Positions 36,029-45,166 of a stretch of 64,000 nucleotides of DNA are shown in pieces. The stretch is from contig NZ_BMUZ01000010.1 in NCBI RefSeq assembly GCF_014650455.1, positions 1 to 64,000 on the forward strand, written 5' to 3'. Under the pieces are notes generated by a model that was not told the DNA's origin, ran no database searches, and saw only the letters and a list, made by a program, of their open reading frames with translations. The position numbers were made by a program, and so were the translations under genes. How positions within the stretch are numbered: position 1 is the stretch's first letter; every line of letters begins with the position of its first letter. This DNA comes from Streptomyces xanthochromogenes. Lineage in GTDB: Bacteria; Actinomycetota; Actinomycetes; Streptomycetales; Streptomycetaceae.

Positions 36029-36523
36029 ATGAAATACCTCGTGCGGGACAAGATCTTCGCCATCGGCGACGACTACTGGATCGAGACCGAGGACGGCCGC
36101 CAGGCGTTCCTCGCCGACGGCAAGGCGCTGCGGCTGCGCGACACCCTGGAGCTGAAGGACCCGGCGGGCCGGGTCCTGATCACGCTGCGGGAGAAGATGT
36201 TCAGCCTGCGGGACGCGATGACCATCGAGCGCGACGACCAGGCGCTCGCGACGGTCCGCCGCAAACGCCTCTCGCTGCTGCGCAACCACTACCGGGTCCG
36301 CCTGGTCGAGGGCACGGAGCTCGACGTCACGGGCAAGATCCTGGACCGCGAGTTCACCATCGAGTACGACGGCGAACTGCTGGCCCACGTCTCGCGCAAG
36401 TGGTTCCGGGTCCGCGAGACGTACGCGGTGAACGTGGTACGGGAGGACGCGGACGCGGCCCTGCTGCTGGCGGTGGTGATCTGCGTGATCCGCATGGACG
36501 AAAAGGAACGCGACGACGACTGA
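36029..36523 (+). CDS. LURP-one-related protein
   Basis: A 164-aa protein of the LURP1-related/tubby-like fold: the repeated strands MKYLVRDKIFAIGDDYWIE, LTLREKMFSLRDAMTIER and YRVRLVEGTELDVTGKI are diagnostic. The last segment AALLLAVVICVIRMDEKE is the hydrophobic central helix of the barrel. No known enzymatic role; membrane-lipid binding has been suggested for the fold. It is followed by the composite repeat region. Confidence 0.9.
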   Translation: MKYLVRDKIFAIGDDYWIETEDGRQAFLADGKALRLRDTLELKDPAGRVLITLREKMFSLRDAMTIERDDQALATVRRKRLSLLRNHYRVRLVEGTELDVTGKILDREFTIEYDGELLAHVSRKWFRVRETYAVNVVREDADAALLLAVVICVIRMDEKERDDD

Positions 36524-37008
36524 CCCCGGGGGCTCCGCCCCCAGACCCCCGTTCGCGCCTGAACGGCGCTCGTCCTCAAACGCCGGACGGGCTGACATGC
36601 CCGATGCGGCCCGGCGCCGAATCCTTCAGGGGCGCGAGGAACTGCGCGACCAGCCACCCACGGTCCGCAGCCGAAAACGGGTTTTTGGGGGCGCGGGGAA
36701 CTGCGCGACCAGCCACCCACGGCGGCCGGACGAAAACGGATCAAGGGGCGCGGGGAACTGCGCGAACGGCCGCGACGGTCCGCAGCCGAAAACGGGTTTT
36801 TGGGGGCGCGGGGAACTGCGCGACCAGCCACGCACAACGGCCGGACGAAAACGGGTTTCAGGGGCGCGGGGAACTGCGCGAACGGCCGCCACGGCCCGCA
36901 GACGAAAACGGGTTGAGGGGCGCGGGGAACTGCGCGAAGGGCCGCCACGGGACCGCACCCGGGACCCGTACCCCGGGACCCGCGCCGGGGACCCGCACCC
37001 CCGCGGAG
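36524..37008. repeat. Composite intergenic repeat B (inverted copy of repeat A)
   Basis: No gene seen. The 50-bp element at 36545-36594 is followed by six copies of a 57-60-bp unit, with cores GGGGCGCGGGGAACTGCGCG at about 36629, 36688, 36745, 36803, 36861 and 36917. Between cores the spacer is semi-conserved (CCAGCCACCCACGG or ACGGCCGC, then CGGACGAAAACGGGTTT). Reverse-complemented, the layout equals that of repeat A at 22.5 kb. The last stretch (36955-37008) has GGGACCCG repeated. Confidence 0.85.
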
Positions 37009-37827
37009 CTACCGCTTGGGCGCTTCCAGGCCGAGGACCCTGTCCTTGAGGGCCGGGAAGACCTCCCGGGTCTCGGCGACCCGAGCCGGGTCGAGATCCA
37101 CGGTCAGGATCTCCTCCCCCGGCCCCGCTTCGGCGAGCACCTCGCCCCAGGGGTCGACGGCGATGCTGTGCCCCGCCTGCTCGACCCCCGCATGCGTACC
37201 CCCCGTACCGCAGGCCAGCACGTACGCCTGGTTCTCCACCGCCCGCGCCCGGGCGAGCAGCGTCCAGTGCGCGCGGCGCCGCTCGGGCCAGCCGGCCGGG
37301 ATCACGAAGGCCTGCGCGCCCGCGTCGACCAGGCCCCGGAACAGCTCGGGGAAGCGCAGGTCGTAGCAGGTCGCCAGGCCGAGCGTGAGCTCGGGCAGCG
37401 CGGCGGTGACGAGCTGTGACCCCGCACCCATCAGCACCGCCTCGCCCTTGTCGAAGCCGAACCGGTGGATCTTCCGGTAGCTGTGCGCGAGTTCACCGTC
37501 GGGCGAGAAGACGAGAGAGGTGTTGTACAGCACCCCGTCCGCGCCCCGCTCCGGCACGGACCCGGCGTGCAGCCAGACCCCGGCCTCCCGGGCCGCCTCG
37601 GACATCTCCCGCGCGGTGGTCCCGTCGAGCGTCCCCTCGCGCGTCCCGTCGAGCGTCTCGGCCTCGTCCGCGAAGAGGTCGTACGCGAACGCCCCCACCG
37701 TCCACAGCTCGGGGAGCACGACCAGATCGCTGCCGCGCTGCTCGCGGACCAGCGAACCCACGCGTCGGCGGCGGGAATTGATGGACTCGTCCGGGTTTAC
37801 GTCGATCTGGATGAGCGAGGCGCGCAC
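37009..37827 (-). CDS. Carbon-nitrogen hydrolase (nitrilase superfamily)
   Basis: A 272-aa amidase-type hydrolase. The catalytic triad is visible as Glu40 (LVVLPELW), Lys119 (HSYRKIHRFG) and Cys154 (LATCYDLRFPE). It fits the omega-amidase / deaminated-glutathione amidase-like branch of the superfamily, but the substrate cannot be read from sequence. Starts at GTG. Divergent from the isomerase gene, with a 165-bp shared upstream region. Confidence 0.93.
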   Translation of the reverse strand: MRASLIQIDVNPDESINSRRRRVGSLVREQRGSDLVVLPELWTVGAFAYDLFADEAETLDGTREGTLDGTTAREMSEAAREAGVWLHAGSVPERGADGVLYNTSLVFSPDGELAHSYRKIHRFGFDKGEAVLMGAGSQLVTAALPELTLGLATCYDLRFPELFRGLVDAGAQAFVIPAGWPERRRAHWTLLARARAVENQAYVLACGTGGTHAGVEQAGHSIAVDPWGEVLAEAGPGEEILTVDLDPARVAETREVFPALKDRVLGLEAPKR

Positions 37828-37992
37828 GGTACCACCGTCCTGTCCTTCGAGCCGTCAGCACTATGGGAAACAGCCTACGATCGTCACACCAAAGCACTGC
37901 CGGGGTGCTGCCCGGCAGCGTAACTTAGCGACCAAGCCTCCCACGCAGTCCCGCAGTCCAGCCCGCGTACAAAAGAACCGCCGAGGGGTCCC

Positions 37993-38817
37993 GTGACCGT
38001 CCATCCCAGCCTTCAGACCTACGCCGATGCCTGGACCCACTCCATCGAGGCGATATCCGAGCTGGTGATGCCGCTCGTCGAGGGCGAGTGGAACCGGGCG
38101 ACTCCGTGCCCCAACTGGTCGGTGCGGGACATCGTGTCGCACATCATCGGCATGGAGTGCGAGCAGCTGGGCGACCCGAGGCCGATCCACACCCTGCCGC
38201 GGGACATCTTCCACGTACAGACCGAGCTCGCTCGCTACATGGAGATGCAGGTCGATGTGCGCCGGCACCATACGGCGCCGGAGATGACCTCCGAGCTGGA
38301 GTACACGATCATCCGCCGGGCGCGTCAGCTGCGCAACGAGAACCGCGACCCCGACACCAAGGTCCGCGCCCCCCTCGGCGCCGAGCAGACGCTGGAACTC
38401 GCGCTGCGGATGCGGGCGTTCGATGTGTGGGTGCACGAGCAGGACCTGCGCTGGGCCCTCAACAAGCCGGGCAACCTGGACTCGCCGGGGGCGTATGTGG
38501 CCCGTGACGTCCTGCTTCAGGCCCTGCCCAAGATCGTCGCGAAGGACGCGGGCGCGCCGCCCAGCTCCGCGGTCGTCTTCGACGTCCACGGACCGGTGGA
38601 GTTCCTGCGGACGGTACGGGTCGACGCGGACGGGCACGGCACGGTGGACGGCGCGCCCTCGCTCGGCCCGCTGGTCACCCTCGTCATGGACTGGGAGACC
38701 TTCGTGCGGCTCGCCTGCGGCCGGGTCCGCCCGCACGCCGTCGCCGACCGCGTCAAGGCGGAGGGCGACCAGGCGCTGGCCGACGCGATCCTGCGGGAGT
38801 TCGCGGTCACTCCGTAG
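37993..38817 (+). CDS. Maleylpyruvate isomerase-family mycothiol-dependent enzyme
   Basis: A 274-aa DinB-like protein with the MDMPI N-terminal helix-bundle domain (SIEAISELVMPLVEGEWNRATPCPNWSVRDIVSHIIGME, with His50 of VSHI as likely metal ligand, and FDVWVHEQDLRWAL) and a C-terminal domain (VRPHAVADRVKAEGD). Members use mycothiol to isomerise or detoxify small molecules. Starts at GTG 37993. A stand-alone gene, so the substrate is unknown. Confidence 0.9.
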   Translation: MTVHPSLQTYADAWTHSIEAISELVMPLVEGEWNRATPCPNWSVRDIVSHIIGMECEQLGDPRPIHTLPRDIFHVQTELARYMEMQVDVRRHHTAPEMTSELEYTIIRRARQLRNENRDPDTKVRAPLGAEQTLELALRMRAFDVWVHEQDLRWALNKPGNLDSPGAYVARDVLLQALPKIVAKDAGAPPSSAVVFDVHGPVEFLRTVRVDADGHGTVDGAPSLGPLVTLVMDWETFVRLACGRVRPHAVADRVKAEGDQALADAILREFAVTP

Positions 38818-38842
38818 CGCCGATGGGCCGGGGCGGCCCGCG

Positions 38843-40141
38843 CTACACCGGTACGTGCACCGCTTCCACCCTGCTGGCCACCAGGTGGTCCCGCTCGCGG
38901 CGCTGCGCCCGCGCCCGCAGCCGCAGGATCTGGGCGAGGCCGAGGGCCTCCAGGAAGAACACCGACGAGAACGCGATCCGGTAGTTGTCCCCGGTCGCGT
39001 CGAGCAGCACGCCCACCGCGAACAGCGTCGTCATCGAGGCGATGAAACCGCCCATGTTGGTGATGCCGGACGCGGTGCCCTGGCGCTCCGGCGGGTTGGC
39101 CGGGCGGGAGAAGTCGAAGCCGATCATCGAGGCGGGGCCGCACGCCCCGAGGACCACGCAGAGTGTGACGAGCAGCCACATCGGCGCGTGCGCACCGGGA
39201 TAGGCGATGGTGGCGGCCCACATGAGCGCGGTGGCTCCTACGGTGCCGAGCGCCAACGGGAGCCGGGCCGCATGGTGGCGGGCGATGAGCTGGCCGTACA
39301 CCAGGCCCACGACCATGTTGGAGAGCACCACCAGGGTCAGCAGTTCACCGGCCGTGCCCCGGTCGAGTCCCTGCGCCTCGACGAGGAACGGCATCCCCCA
39401 CAGCAGCAGGAACACCATCGCGGGGAACTGGGTCGTGAAGTGCACCCACATCCCGAGCCGGGTGCCGGGCTCGCGCCACGACTCGGCGATCTGACGGCGG
39501 ACGAACGCGGCCCCCGCGTGGTGCGCGGGCGGCGGCTCGTGCCCCTCGGGGTGATCGCGCAGGAAGAGCAGCACCAGGACCAGGACCAGCACGCCGGCCA
39601 GCGAGCTGCCCGCGAAGGTCTGGGTCCAGCCGATGCCGTGCAGGGAGCGGGCGATGACGATGGTCGACACCAGGTTGCCGGCCATCCCGAACAGCGCGGC
39701 GACCTGCCCGATCATCGGGCCGTGCTTGGCGGGGAACCAGCGCGAGCCGAGCCGCAGCACGCTGATGAACGTCATCGCGTCACCGCAGCCGAGCAGCGCC
39801 CGGGAACCGAGCGCGGTGGCGTACGAGGGCGACAGGGCGAAGCCGAGCTGTCCGACGGTGAACAGGACGGTCCCGAGGACCAGGACCTTCTTGGTGCCGA
39901 GCCGGTCGACCATGAGGCCGACGGGTATCTGCATCCCCGCGTACACGAGCAGCTGGAGTATGGAGAAGGTGGACAGGGCCGAGGCGTTGACGTGGAAGCG
40001 CTCGGCGGCGTCCAGGCCGGCGACGCCGAGCGAGGTGCGGAAGATGACGGCGACGAAGTAGACGCCGACGCCTATGCCCCACACGAACGCGGCCCGGCGC
40101 CCGCCCAGCGGCCGTGGTGCGGGCAGTGCGGCAGAACTCAT
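38843..40141 (-). CDS. MFS transporter
   Basis: A 432-aa major facilitator permease with 12 predicted helices. Typical loop motif between helices 2 and 3: GLMVDRLGTKKVLVLG. Other helices include SILQLLVYAGMQIPV, LAGVLVLVLVLLFL and LLVTLCVVLGACG. It may export or import a small organic anion; not assignable. The ATG overlaps the stop of the GntR gene (ATGA), so the regulator and transporter form one operon. Confidence 0.93.
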   Translation of the reverse strand: MSSAALPAPRPLGGRRAAFVWGIGVGVYFVAVIFRTSLGVAGLDAAERFHVNASALSTFSILQLLVYAGMQIPVGLMVDRLGTKKVLVLGTVLFTVGQLGFALSPSYATALGSRALLGCGDAMTFISVLRLGSRWFPAKHGPMIGQVAALFGMAGNLVSTIVIARSLHGIGWTQTFAGSSLAGVLVLVLVLLFLRDHPEGHEPPPAHHAGAAFVRRQIAESWREPGTRLGMWVHFTTQFPAMVFLLLWGMPFLVEAQGLDRGTAGELLTLVVLSNMVVGLVYGQLIARHHAARLPLALGTVGATALMWAATIAYPGAHAPMWLLVTLCVVLGACGPASMIGFDFSRPANPPERQGTASGITNMGGFIASMTTLFAVGVLLDATGDNYRIAFSSVFFLEALGLAQILRLRARAQRRERDHLVASRVEAVHVPV

Positions 40142-40800
40142 CGGTCGTCCCCCCTGACCAGGATCTTGACCCAGCTGAGGTGCTGGCGCACACAGTGCGC
40201 GGCGCGCTCGCCGTCGCCGGCCCTGATCGCCTCCAGCATCTCCTCGTGTTCGGCGATGTTCTTCGCGATGCGGTCCGGCTGGGCGTGCATGACGGCGACG
40301 CCCATGCGCAGCTGGCGGTCCCGCATCTGGTCGTAGAGCCGGGCCAGGATCTCGTTGCCGGCGCTGCGCACGATCTCGGCGTGGAAACAGCGGTCGCTGA
40401 CGGCGACGGCGGCCAGGTCCCCGGCCGCGGCGTGCGCCTTCTGTTCGGTGAGGAGGTCCTCCAGGCGGGAGATCAGCCGGTCGGGCGCCGGTACGGCCCG
40501 GCGTACCGCGAACTCCTCGACGAGCAGCCGGGTTTCGACGACGTCGGCGGTCTCCTGCGCGGAGACCGCGAGCACGAGCGCGCCCTTCTTCGGATAGAGC
40601 TTGATCAGCCCTTCCACTTCGAGCTTGAGCAGCGCCTCGCGCACCGGCGTCCGCGACACCCCGACCGCCTCGGCGAGTTCGCCCTCGGTGAGCAGCGTGC
40701 CGCCCTCGTAATGACGGTCGAGCACAGCCTGCTTGACGTGCATGTATACGCGGTCGGCGGCGGGCGGCTGCTTGGTGGCGGGGGCCGGGGCGGAAGGCAT
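40138..40800 (-). CDS. GntR-family regulator (FCD type)
   Basis: A 220-aa repressor. The winged helix at about 15-80 contains VKQAVLDRHYEGGTLLTEGELAEAVGVSRTPVREALLKLE. The FCD ligand-binding domain follows, with metal-binding His residues (CFHAEIVRSAGN, IAEHEEMLEAI, CVRQHLS). The ATG at 40800 has no ribosome site and is preceded by TGTTGTATCTATCCTGTG, so a leaderless transcript is possible. It is the first gene of the operon with the MFS transporter and probably controls it. Confidence 0.93.
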   Translation of the reverse strand: MPSAPAPATKQPPAADRVYMHVKQAVLDRHYEGGTLLTEGELAEAVGVSRTPVREALLKLEVEGLIKLYPKKGALVLAVSAQETADVVETRLLVEEFAVRRAVPAPDRLISRLEDLLTEQKAHAAAGDLAAVAVSDRCFHAEIVRSAGNEILARLYDQMRDRQLRMGVAVMHAQPDRIAKNIAEHEEMLEAIRAGDGERAAHCVRQHLSWVKILVRGDDR

Positions 40801-40857
40801 GCGCACAGGATAGATACAACAGGGGTGCATCAGAAAGCGCCGTCCGGATCGCGGGAC

Positions 40858-40896
40858 GAGCCCACCGCACGGGCCCACCGCACGGGCCCACCGCAC
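40858..40896. repeat. Three tandem copies of a 13-bp repeat upstream of GntR
   Basis: Units GAGCCCACCGCAC, GGGCCCACCGCAC and GGGCCCACCGCAC run head to tail at 40858-40870, 40871-40883 and 40884-40896, within the region upstream of the GntR gene. Confidence 0.8.
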
Positions 40897-40957
40897 GGAC
40901 CGCCCATGGCGATGGCCGGGCTGCGCACGGCAGCCGGGGCCGGGGCCGGGAGCGGGT

Positions 40958-41428
40958 CTATCTGGCGGCAGCCTTCGCGCAGTTCTTGGGAAGTCCGGGG
41001 AAGTCCGCTACCTGGTAGGGGGCCTGCGGGCCGCCCTCGACCTTGGTCCGCAGCCGGGGTGCGGGCCCGTACGGCGTGAGGATCTCGGCGCTGATGCCGG
41101 CGGATGCGGGCAGCGCGGGGTGCTTGCGGTCGAGCCCGCCGAGGCCCGGGATCGGACGGCCCGGGCCGTCCTCGAAGGTGACCGCGGGGCCGGACGGGCC
41201 GAGGGTGAGCCGCGCGGTGACACCGGCACCGATGGAGACGTCGCGGGAGGCGGTGCAGGCCTTCGCGGAGGGCGCGGGGGACATGGCTGCCGGGTGCCTC
41301 GGCAAGGCCGGGGCCACGGACGGCGCGGGAGCCGCGGACGGGCGTGCGGCGGCCGGGTCGAGCAGGGCTCCGGCCAGGGCGACCCCGGCGAGAGCGGCGC
41401 CGAGCGGGGCACGGGCGTACATCCGCAT
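40958..41428 (-). CDS. Secreted protein of unknown function
   Basis: A 156-aa protein with a Sec-type signal peptide (MRMYARAPLGAALAGVALAG, probably cleaved after AAA or at about residue 28), followed by an Ala/Pro/Ser-rich linker and a small beta-rich domain. Cys residues in AKACTAS and PKNCAKA could form one disulfide. GAGGGAG upstream of the ATG at 41428 supports that start. I do not recognise a family. Confidence 0.75.
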   Translation of the reverse strand: MRMYARAPLGAALAGVALAGALLDPAAARPSAAPAPSVAPALPRHPAAMSPAPSAKACTASRDVSIGAGVTARLTLGPSGPAVTFEDGPGRPIPGLGGLDRKHPALPASAGISAEILTPYGPAPRLRTKVEGGPQAPYQVADFPGLPKNCAKAAAR

Positions 41429-41548
41429 GCGCTGCTCCCTCGGTTCGGCCTGCCCCCTGCCTTCACTGTCGGCCCGGCCCGGGACCCTGTCCACCGGGGC
41501 CGTGCGCCGGTTGCTCCTCCGCCCGGGCCGGGGTGGGACCCCGGGCAT

Positions 41549-41590
41549 GCCTCGGCCCCCGGCGCGAGAACACGCGCCGGGGGCCGAGGC
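41549..41590 (-). terminator. Terminator of the first bkd operon
   Basis: Perfect 18-bp stem GCCTCGGCCCCCGGCGCG / CGCGCCGGGGGCCGAGGC with six-base loop AGAACA, just past the E2 stop at 41600. Confidence 0.9.
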
Positions 41591-41599
41591 AGGGACTCG

Positions 41600-43018
41600 T
41601 CAGGCCCAGGTGATGAGCCGCTTCGGCTGTTCCAGGACCGCCGCCACATCGGCGAGGACCTTCGAGCCGAGCTCGCCGTCGACCAGGCGGTGGTCGAAGG
41701 AGAGCGCGAGCGTGGTGACCTGGCGCGGCTTGACCTTGCCCTTGTGGACCCAGGGCTGGAGCTTGATCGCGCCGACCGCGAGGATCGCGGACTCGCCCGG
41801 GTTCAGGATCGGAGTGCCGGTGTCCACGCCGAACACGCCGACGTTGGTGATGGTCACCGTGCCGCCCGACATCGCCGCGGGCGACGTCTTGCCCTCGCGT
41901 GCCGTCGACACCAACTCGCCCAGGGACTGTGCCAGTTGGGGCAACGTCTTGTCGTGGGCGTCCTTGATGTTCGGCACGATCAGACCGCGCGGGGTCGCCG
42001 CCGCGATGCCCAGGTTCACATAGTGCTTGAGCACGATCTCCTGGTTCGCCTCGTCCCACGAGGCGTTGACGTCCGGGTTGCGCTTGATCGCCACGAGCAG
42101 CGCCTTGGCGATCAGGAGCAGCGGGTTGACCCGCAGACCCGCCATGTCCTTGTCGGACTTGAGCTCCTCGACCAGCTTCATCGTCCGCGTCACATCGACC
42201 GTCACGAACTCCGTGACGTGCGGTGCCGTGAAGGCCGAACCGATCATGGCCTGCGCGGTCGCCTTGCGCACGCCCTTGACGGGGATGCGCGTCTCGCGGG
42301 CGTCACTCTGAACGGGAGCCGCCGGAGCGGCCGTTGTTTCACGTGAAACAGGGGCGTCCTCGGCGACCGGAGCCACCGCCGCGTGGACGTCCTCACGGGT
42401 GACGATGCCGTCGGGGCCGGTGGGCACCACGGTGGCGAGGTCGATGCCGAGGTCCTTGGCGAGCTTGCGGACCGGGGGCTTGGCGAGCGGCCGCGCCGGA
42501 GCGGGCACCTGCCCGTTCAGCTCGGTCTGCACGGCTCTCAGCGCCTGCGCCGGAGCCTGCTCGGGGACCTGCGCACCGCCCTTGCGGGGGCGCCGCTTGG
42601 TCGAGGCCTCGGAGACGCCGTAGCCGACGAGGACGGGCTGACGGCCCTTGGGCGCTTCGTCCTCGGCGGACTCGGCGGACCCGGCGGGCGCGGTGACGGC
42701 AGCCGGTGCGGTTGCTTCGGCGGCCTCGGCGGGCGGGGCGTCCCCGCTGCCGGGGGCCACGTCGATGGTGATGATGGACGTACCCACGTCCACCGTCACG
42801 CCCTCGTCGAAGTTCAGCTTCTGCACCACGCCGTCGTAGGGGATGGGCAGTTCGACGGCCGCCTTGGCGGTCTCGACCTCACACACCACCTGGCCGTCGG
42901 TGACGGTGTCGCCGGGCTGGACGTACCACTTGAGGATCTCCGCCTCGGTGAGCCCCTCGCCGACGTCCGGCATCTTGAACTCGCGGTAGCGGGCTGCGTT
43001 CTCAGTCATTGTCGTCAC
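41600..43018 (-). CDS. Branched-chain 2-oxoacid dehydrogenase E2 (dihydrolipoyl acyltransferase), first copy
   Basis: The 472-aa core subunit transfers the acyl group from lipoyl to CoA. It has a lipoyl domain at 10-85 (GDTVTDGQVVCEVETAKAAVE, with the lipoyl-Lys in ETAKA), a Pro/Ala-rich linker, and an E3/E1-binding domain at about 190-225 (PPVRKLAKDLGIDLATVVPTG). The catalytic domain follows after about 240, ending in the active-site motif FDHRLVDGELG. GTG at 43018 is chosen because GAGGGA lies six bases upstream. A perfect parS site lies inside its coding sequence, in the linker. Confidence 0.95.
   Translation of the reverse strand: MTTMTENAARYREFKMPDVGEGLTEAEILKWYVQPGDTVTDGQVVCEVETAKAAVELPIPYDGVVQKLNFDEGVTVDVGTSIITIDVAPGSGDAPPAEAAEATAPAAVTAPAGSAESAEDEAPKGRQPVLVGYGVSEASTKRRPRKGGAQVPEQAPAQALRAVQTELNGQVPAPARPLAKPPVRKLAKDLGIDLATVVPTGPDGIVTREDVHAAVAPVAEDAPVSRETTAAPAAPVQSDARETRIPVKGVRKATAQAMIGSAFTAPHVTEFVTVDVTRTMKLVEELKSDKDMAGLRVNPLLLIAKALLVAIKRNPDVNASWDEANQEIVLKHYVNLGIAAATPRGLIVPNIKDAHDKTLPQLAQSLGELVSTAREGKTSPAAMSGGTVTITNVGVFGVDTGTPILNPGESAILAVGAIKLQPWVHKGKVKPRQVTTLALSFDHRLVDGELGSKVLADVAAVLEQPKRLITWA
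42336..42349. other. parS site 1 (inside E2 gene)
   Basis: GTTTCACGTGAAAC, exact match to the Streptomyces ParB-binding site. It encodes VSRET in the E2 linker. Confidence 0.9.
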
Positions 43019-43028
43019 GACCATTCCC

Positions 43029-44009
43029 TCAGTACGCCAGCGAGCGGTCGACGGCGTCGAGCACCCGGTCAAGGCCCGGCAGGTACTCCTCCTCCAGGCG
43101 GGCCGGCGGGTAGGGGGCGTGATAGCCGCCGACCCTGAGCACCGGGGCCTCCAGGTGGTAGAAGCAGCGCTCGGTGATCCGGGCGGCGATCTCCGCGCCG
43201 GCACCGTAGAAGACCGGCGCCTCGTGCACGACGACCAGCCTGCGGGTGCGCTCGACCGAGGCCTGGACGGCGTCGAAGTCGATGGGCGACATCGAGCGCA
43301 GGTCCACGACCTCGATCGACTTGCCCTCCTCCTGCGCCGCGGCCGCGGCTTCCAGACACACCTTCACCATCGGCCCGTACGCCACGAGCGTCAGGTCCGA
43401 ACCCTCGCGCACCGTACGGGCCTTGTGCAGCGGGCCCGGGATGGATTCGGTGTCGACCTCGCCCTTGTCCCAGTAGCGGCGCTTGGGTTCGAAGAAAATG
43501 ACGGGGTCGTCGGACTGGATGGCCTGCTGCATCATCCAGTACGCGTCGGACGCGTTGGACGGGCTGACCACCTTCAGGCCGGCCACGTGCGCGAACAGCG
43601 CCTCGGGCGACTCGCTGTGGTGCTCGACCGCGCCGATGCCGCCGCCGTACGGGATGCGCACGACGACCGGGAGCTTGATCTTGCCGAGCGCGCGGGCGTG
43701 CATCTTCGCGAGCTGGGTGACGATCTGGTCGTAGGCGGGGAAGACGAATCCGTCGAACTGGATCTCCACGACGGGCCGGTAGCCGCGCAGGGCCAGGCCG
43801 ATCGCGGTGCCGACGATGCCGGACTCGGCGAGCGGGGTGTCGATGACCCGGTCCTCGCCGAAGTCCTTGAACAGGCCGTCGGTGACCCGGAAGACACCGC
43901 CGAGCTTGCCGACGTCCTCGCCCATGATCAGGACCTTGGGGTCGGTCTCCATCGCCTTGCGCAGCGACTCGTTGATCGCCTTGGCGATCGGCAACTTCTG
44001 TACGGCCAT
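43029..44009 (-). CDS. Branched-chain 2-oxoacid dehydrogenase E1 beta, first copy
   Basis: A 326-aa beta subunit of the thiamine-diphosphate decarboxylase. Characteristic segments are LIMGEDVGKLGGVFRVTDGL, DTPLAESGIVGTAIGLALRGYRPVVEIQF and the C-terminal VVHEAPVFYGAGAEIAARI. It assembles with E1alpha as a heterotetramer. The ATG follows the E1alpha stop with a two-base gap. E2 follows after about ten bases. Confidence 0.96.
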   Translation of the reverse strand: MAVQKLPIAKAINESLRKAMETDPKVLIMGEDVGKLGGVFRVTDGLFKDFGEDRVIDTPLAESGIVGTAIGLALRGYRPVVEIQFDGFVFPAYDQIVTQLAKMHARALGKIKLPVVVRIPYGGGIGAVEHHSESPEALFAHVAGLKVVSPSNASDAYWMMQQAIQSDDPVIFFEPKRRYWDKGEVDTESIPGPLHKARTVREGSDLTLVAYGPMVKVCLEAAAAAQEEGKSIEVVDLRSMSPIDFDAVQASVERTRRLVVVHEAPVFYGAGAEIAARITERCFYHLEAPVLRVGGYHAPYPPARLEEEYLPGLDRVLDAVDRSLAY

Positions 44010-44011
44010 GG

Positions 44012-45166
44012 CTAGTTGCCCTCCCCGTCCGAGAACGACGCCTGGTAGGCGGCGAACTGGGCGCGCTCCTCGTCGACCAGCGCGTGGCCGTCGGCGTAGA
44101 TGTTCTCGAAGATCGCCATCGGCTCGGGGTCGGGCATGGCACGCACGGCCTCGCGCACCCGCTTGCCCAGCGTCTCCGACTCGGTCTCCAGCTCCTCGAA
44201 GAACGCGGCGTCCGCGTGCCCGGCCTTCTCCAGGTAGCTGCGCAGGCGCAGGATCGGGTCCTTGGCCTCCCAGGCCTCGCGCTCCTCGTCGGCCCGGTAC
44301 TTCGTCGGGTCGTCGGAGGTGGTGTGCGCACCCATCCGGTAGGTGAACGCCTCGACCAGGGTGGGTCCTTCACCCCGGCGCGCCCGCTCCAGGGCGGACC
44401 GCGTCACGGCCAGACAGGCCAGCACGTCATTGCCGTCGACCCGGACGCCGGGGAAGCCGAAGCCCTGGGCGCGCTGGTAGAGCGGCACCCGCATCTGCTT
44501 CTCGGTGGGCTCGGAGATGGCCCACTGGTTGTTCTGACAGAAGAACACGACGGGGGCGTTGTAGACGGCGGAGAAGGTGAAGGCCTCCGCCACGTCGCCC
44601 TGGCTGGAGGCGCCGTCGCCGAAGTAGGCGACGACCGCGCTGTCCGCGCCGTCCTTGGCGATGCCCATCGCGTACCCGGTCGCGTGCAGCGTCTGGGAGC
44701 CGATGACGATCGTGTACAGATGGAAATTGTTGGTGTTGGGGTCCCAGCCACCGTGGTTGACGCCACGGAACATTCCGAGCAGGTTCGTCGGGTCGACGCC
44801 ACGGCACCAGGCGACGCCGTGCTCGCGGTAGGTCGGGAAGACGTAGTCGTCGTCCCGCAGCGCACGCCCGGAGCCGATCTGTGCGGCCTCCTGACCGAGC
44901 AGCGAGGCCCACAGGCCCAGTTCGCCCTGCCGCTGCAGGGCGGTGGCCTCGGCGTCGAAGCGCCGGGTCAGGACCATGTCGCGGTAGAGGCCGCGCAGTT
45001 CCTCCGGGCTCAGGTCGACGTCGTAGTCAGGGTGCTCGACCCGCTCGCCCTCGGGCGTCAGCAGCTGTACGAGCTCGGGCTCGGCGGCCGTCTTCCTTGC
45101 GCCGGCCCCGGCAGTGCGCTTGCTGCTGCGTCGCGGTTTGCGCGCGGCAGTGCTCTCCACGGTCAC
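44012..45166 (-). CDS. Branched-chain 2-oxoacid dehydrogenase E1 alpha, first copy
   Basis: A 384-aa alpha subunit that binds thiamine diphosphate. The ThDP motif starts at FGDGASSQGD and ends at QNNQWAIS; the phosphorylation-loop region reads YRMGAHTTSDDPTKYR. The GTG at 45166 is preferred because GGAGGAGCAC lies upstream. It heads the operon E1alpha-E1beta-E2. The complex makes isobutyryl-, isovaleryl- and 2-methylbutyryl-CoA, primers of branched fatty acids and polyketides. It lies divergent from a LuxR response regulator, which suggests but does not prove regulation. Confidence 0.96.
   Translation of the reverse strand: MTVESTAARKPRRSSKRTAGAGARKTAAEPELVQLLTPEGERVEHPDYDVDLSPEELRGLYRDMVLTRRFDAEATALQRQGELGLWASLLGQEAAQIGSGRALRDDDYVFPTYREHGVAWCRGVDPTNLLGMFRGVNHGGWDPNTNNFHLYTIVIGSQTLHATGYAMGIAKDGADSAVVAYFGDGASSQGDVAEAFTFSAVYNAPVVFFCQNNQWAISEPTEKQMRVPLYQRAQGFGFPGVRVDGNDVLACLAVTRSALERARRGEGPTLVEAFTYRMGAHTTSDDPTKYRADEEREAWEAKDPILRLRSYLEKAGHADAAFFEELETESETLGKRVREAVRAMPDPEPMAIFENIYADGHALVDEERAQFAAYQASFSDGEGN

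Noticed and set aside
34228..37419. Long open frame antisense to the thioredoxin/NHL gene and through repeat B
   Set aside because: No domain, His/Arg/Gly-rich shadow composition, and it runs across several genes and a repeat array.
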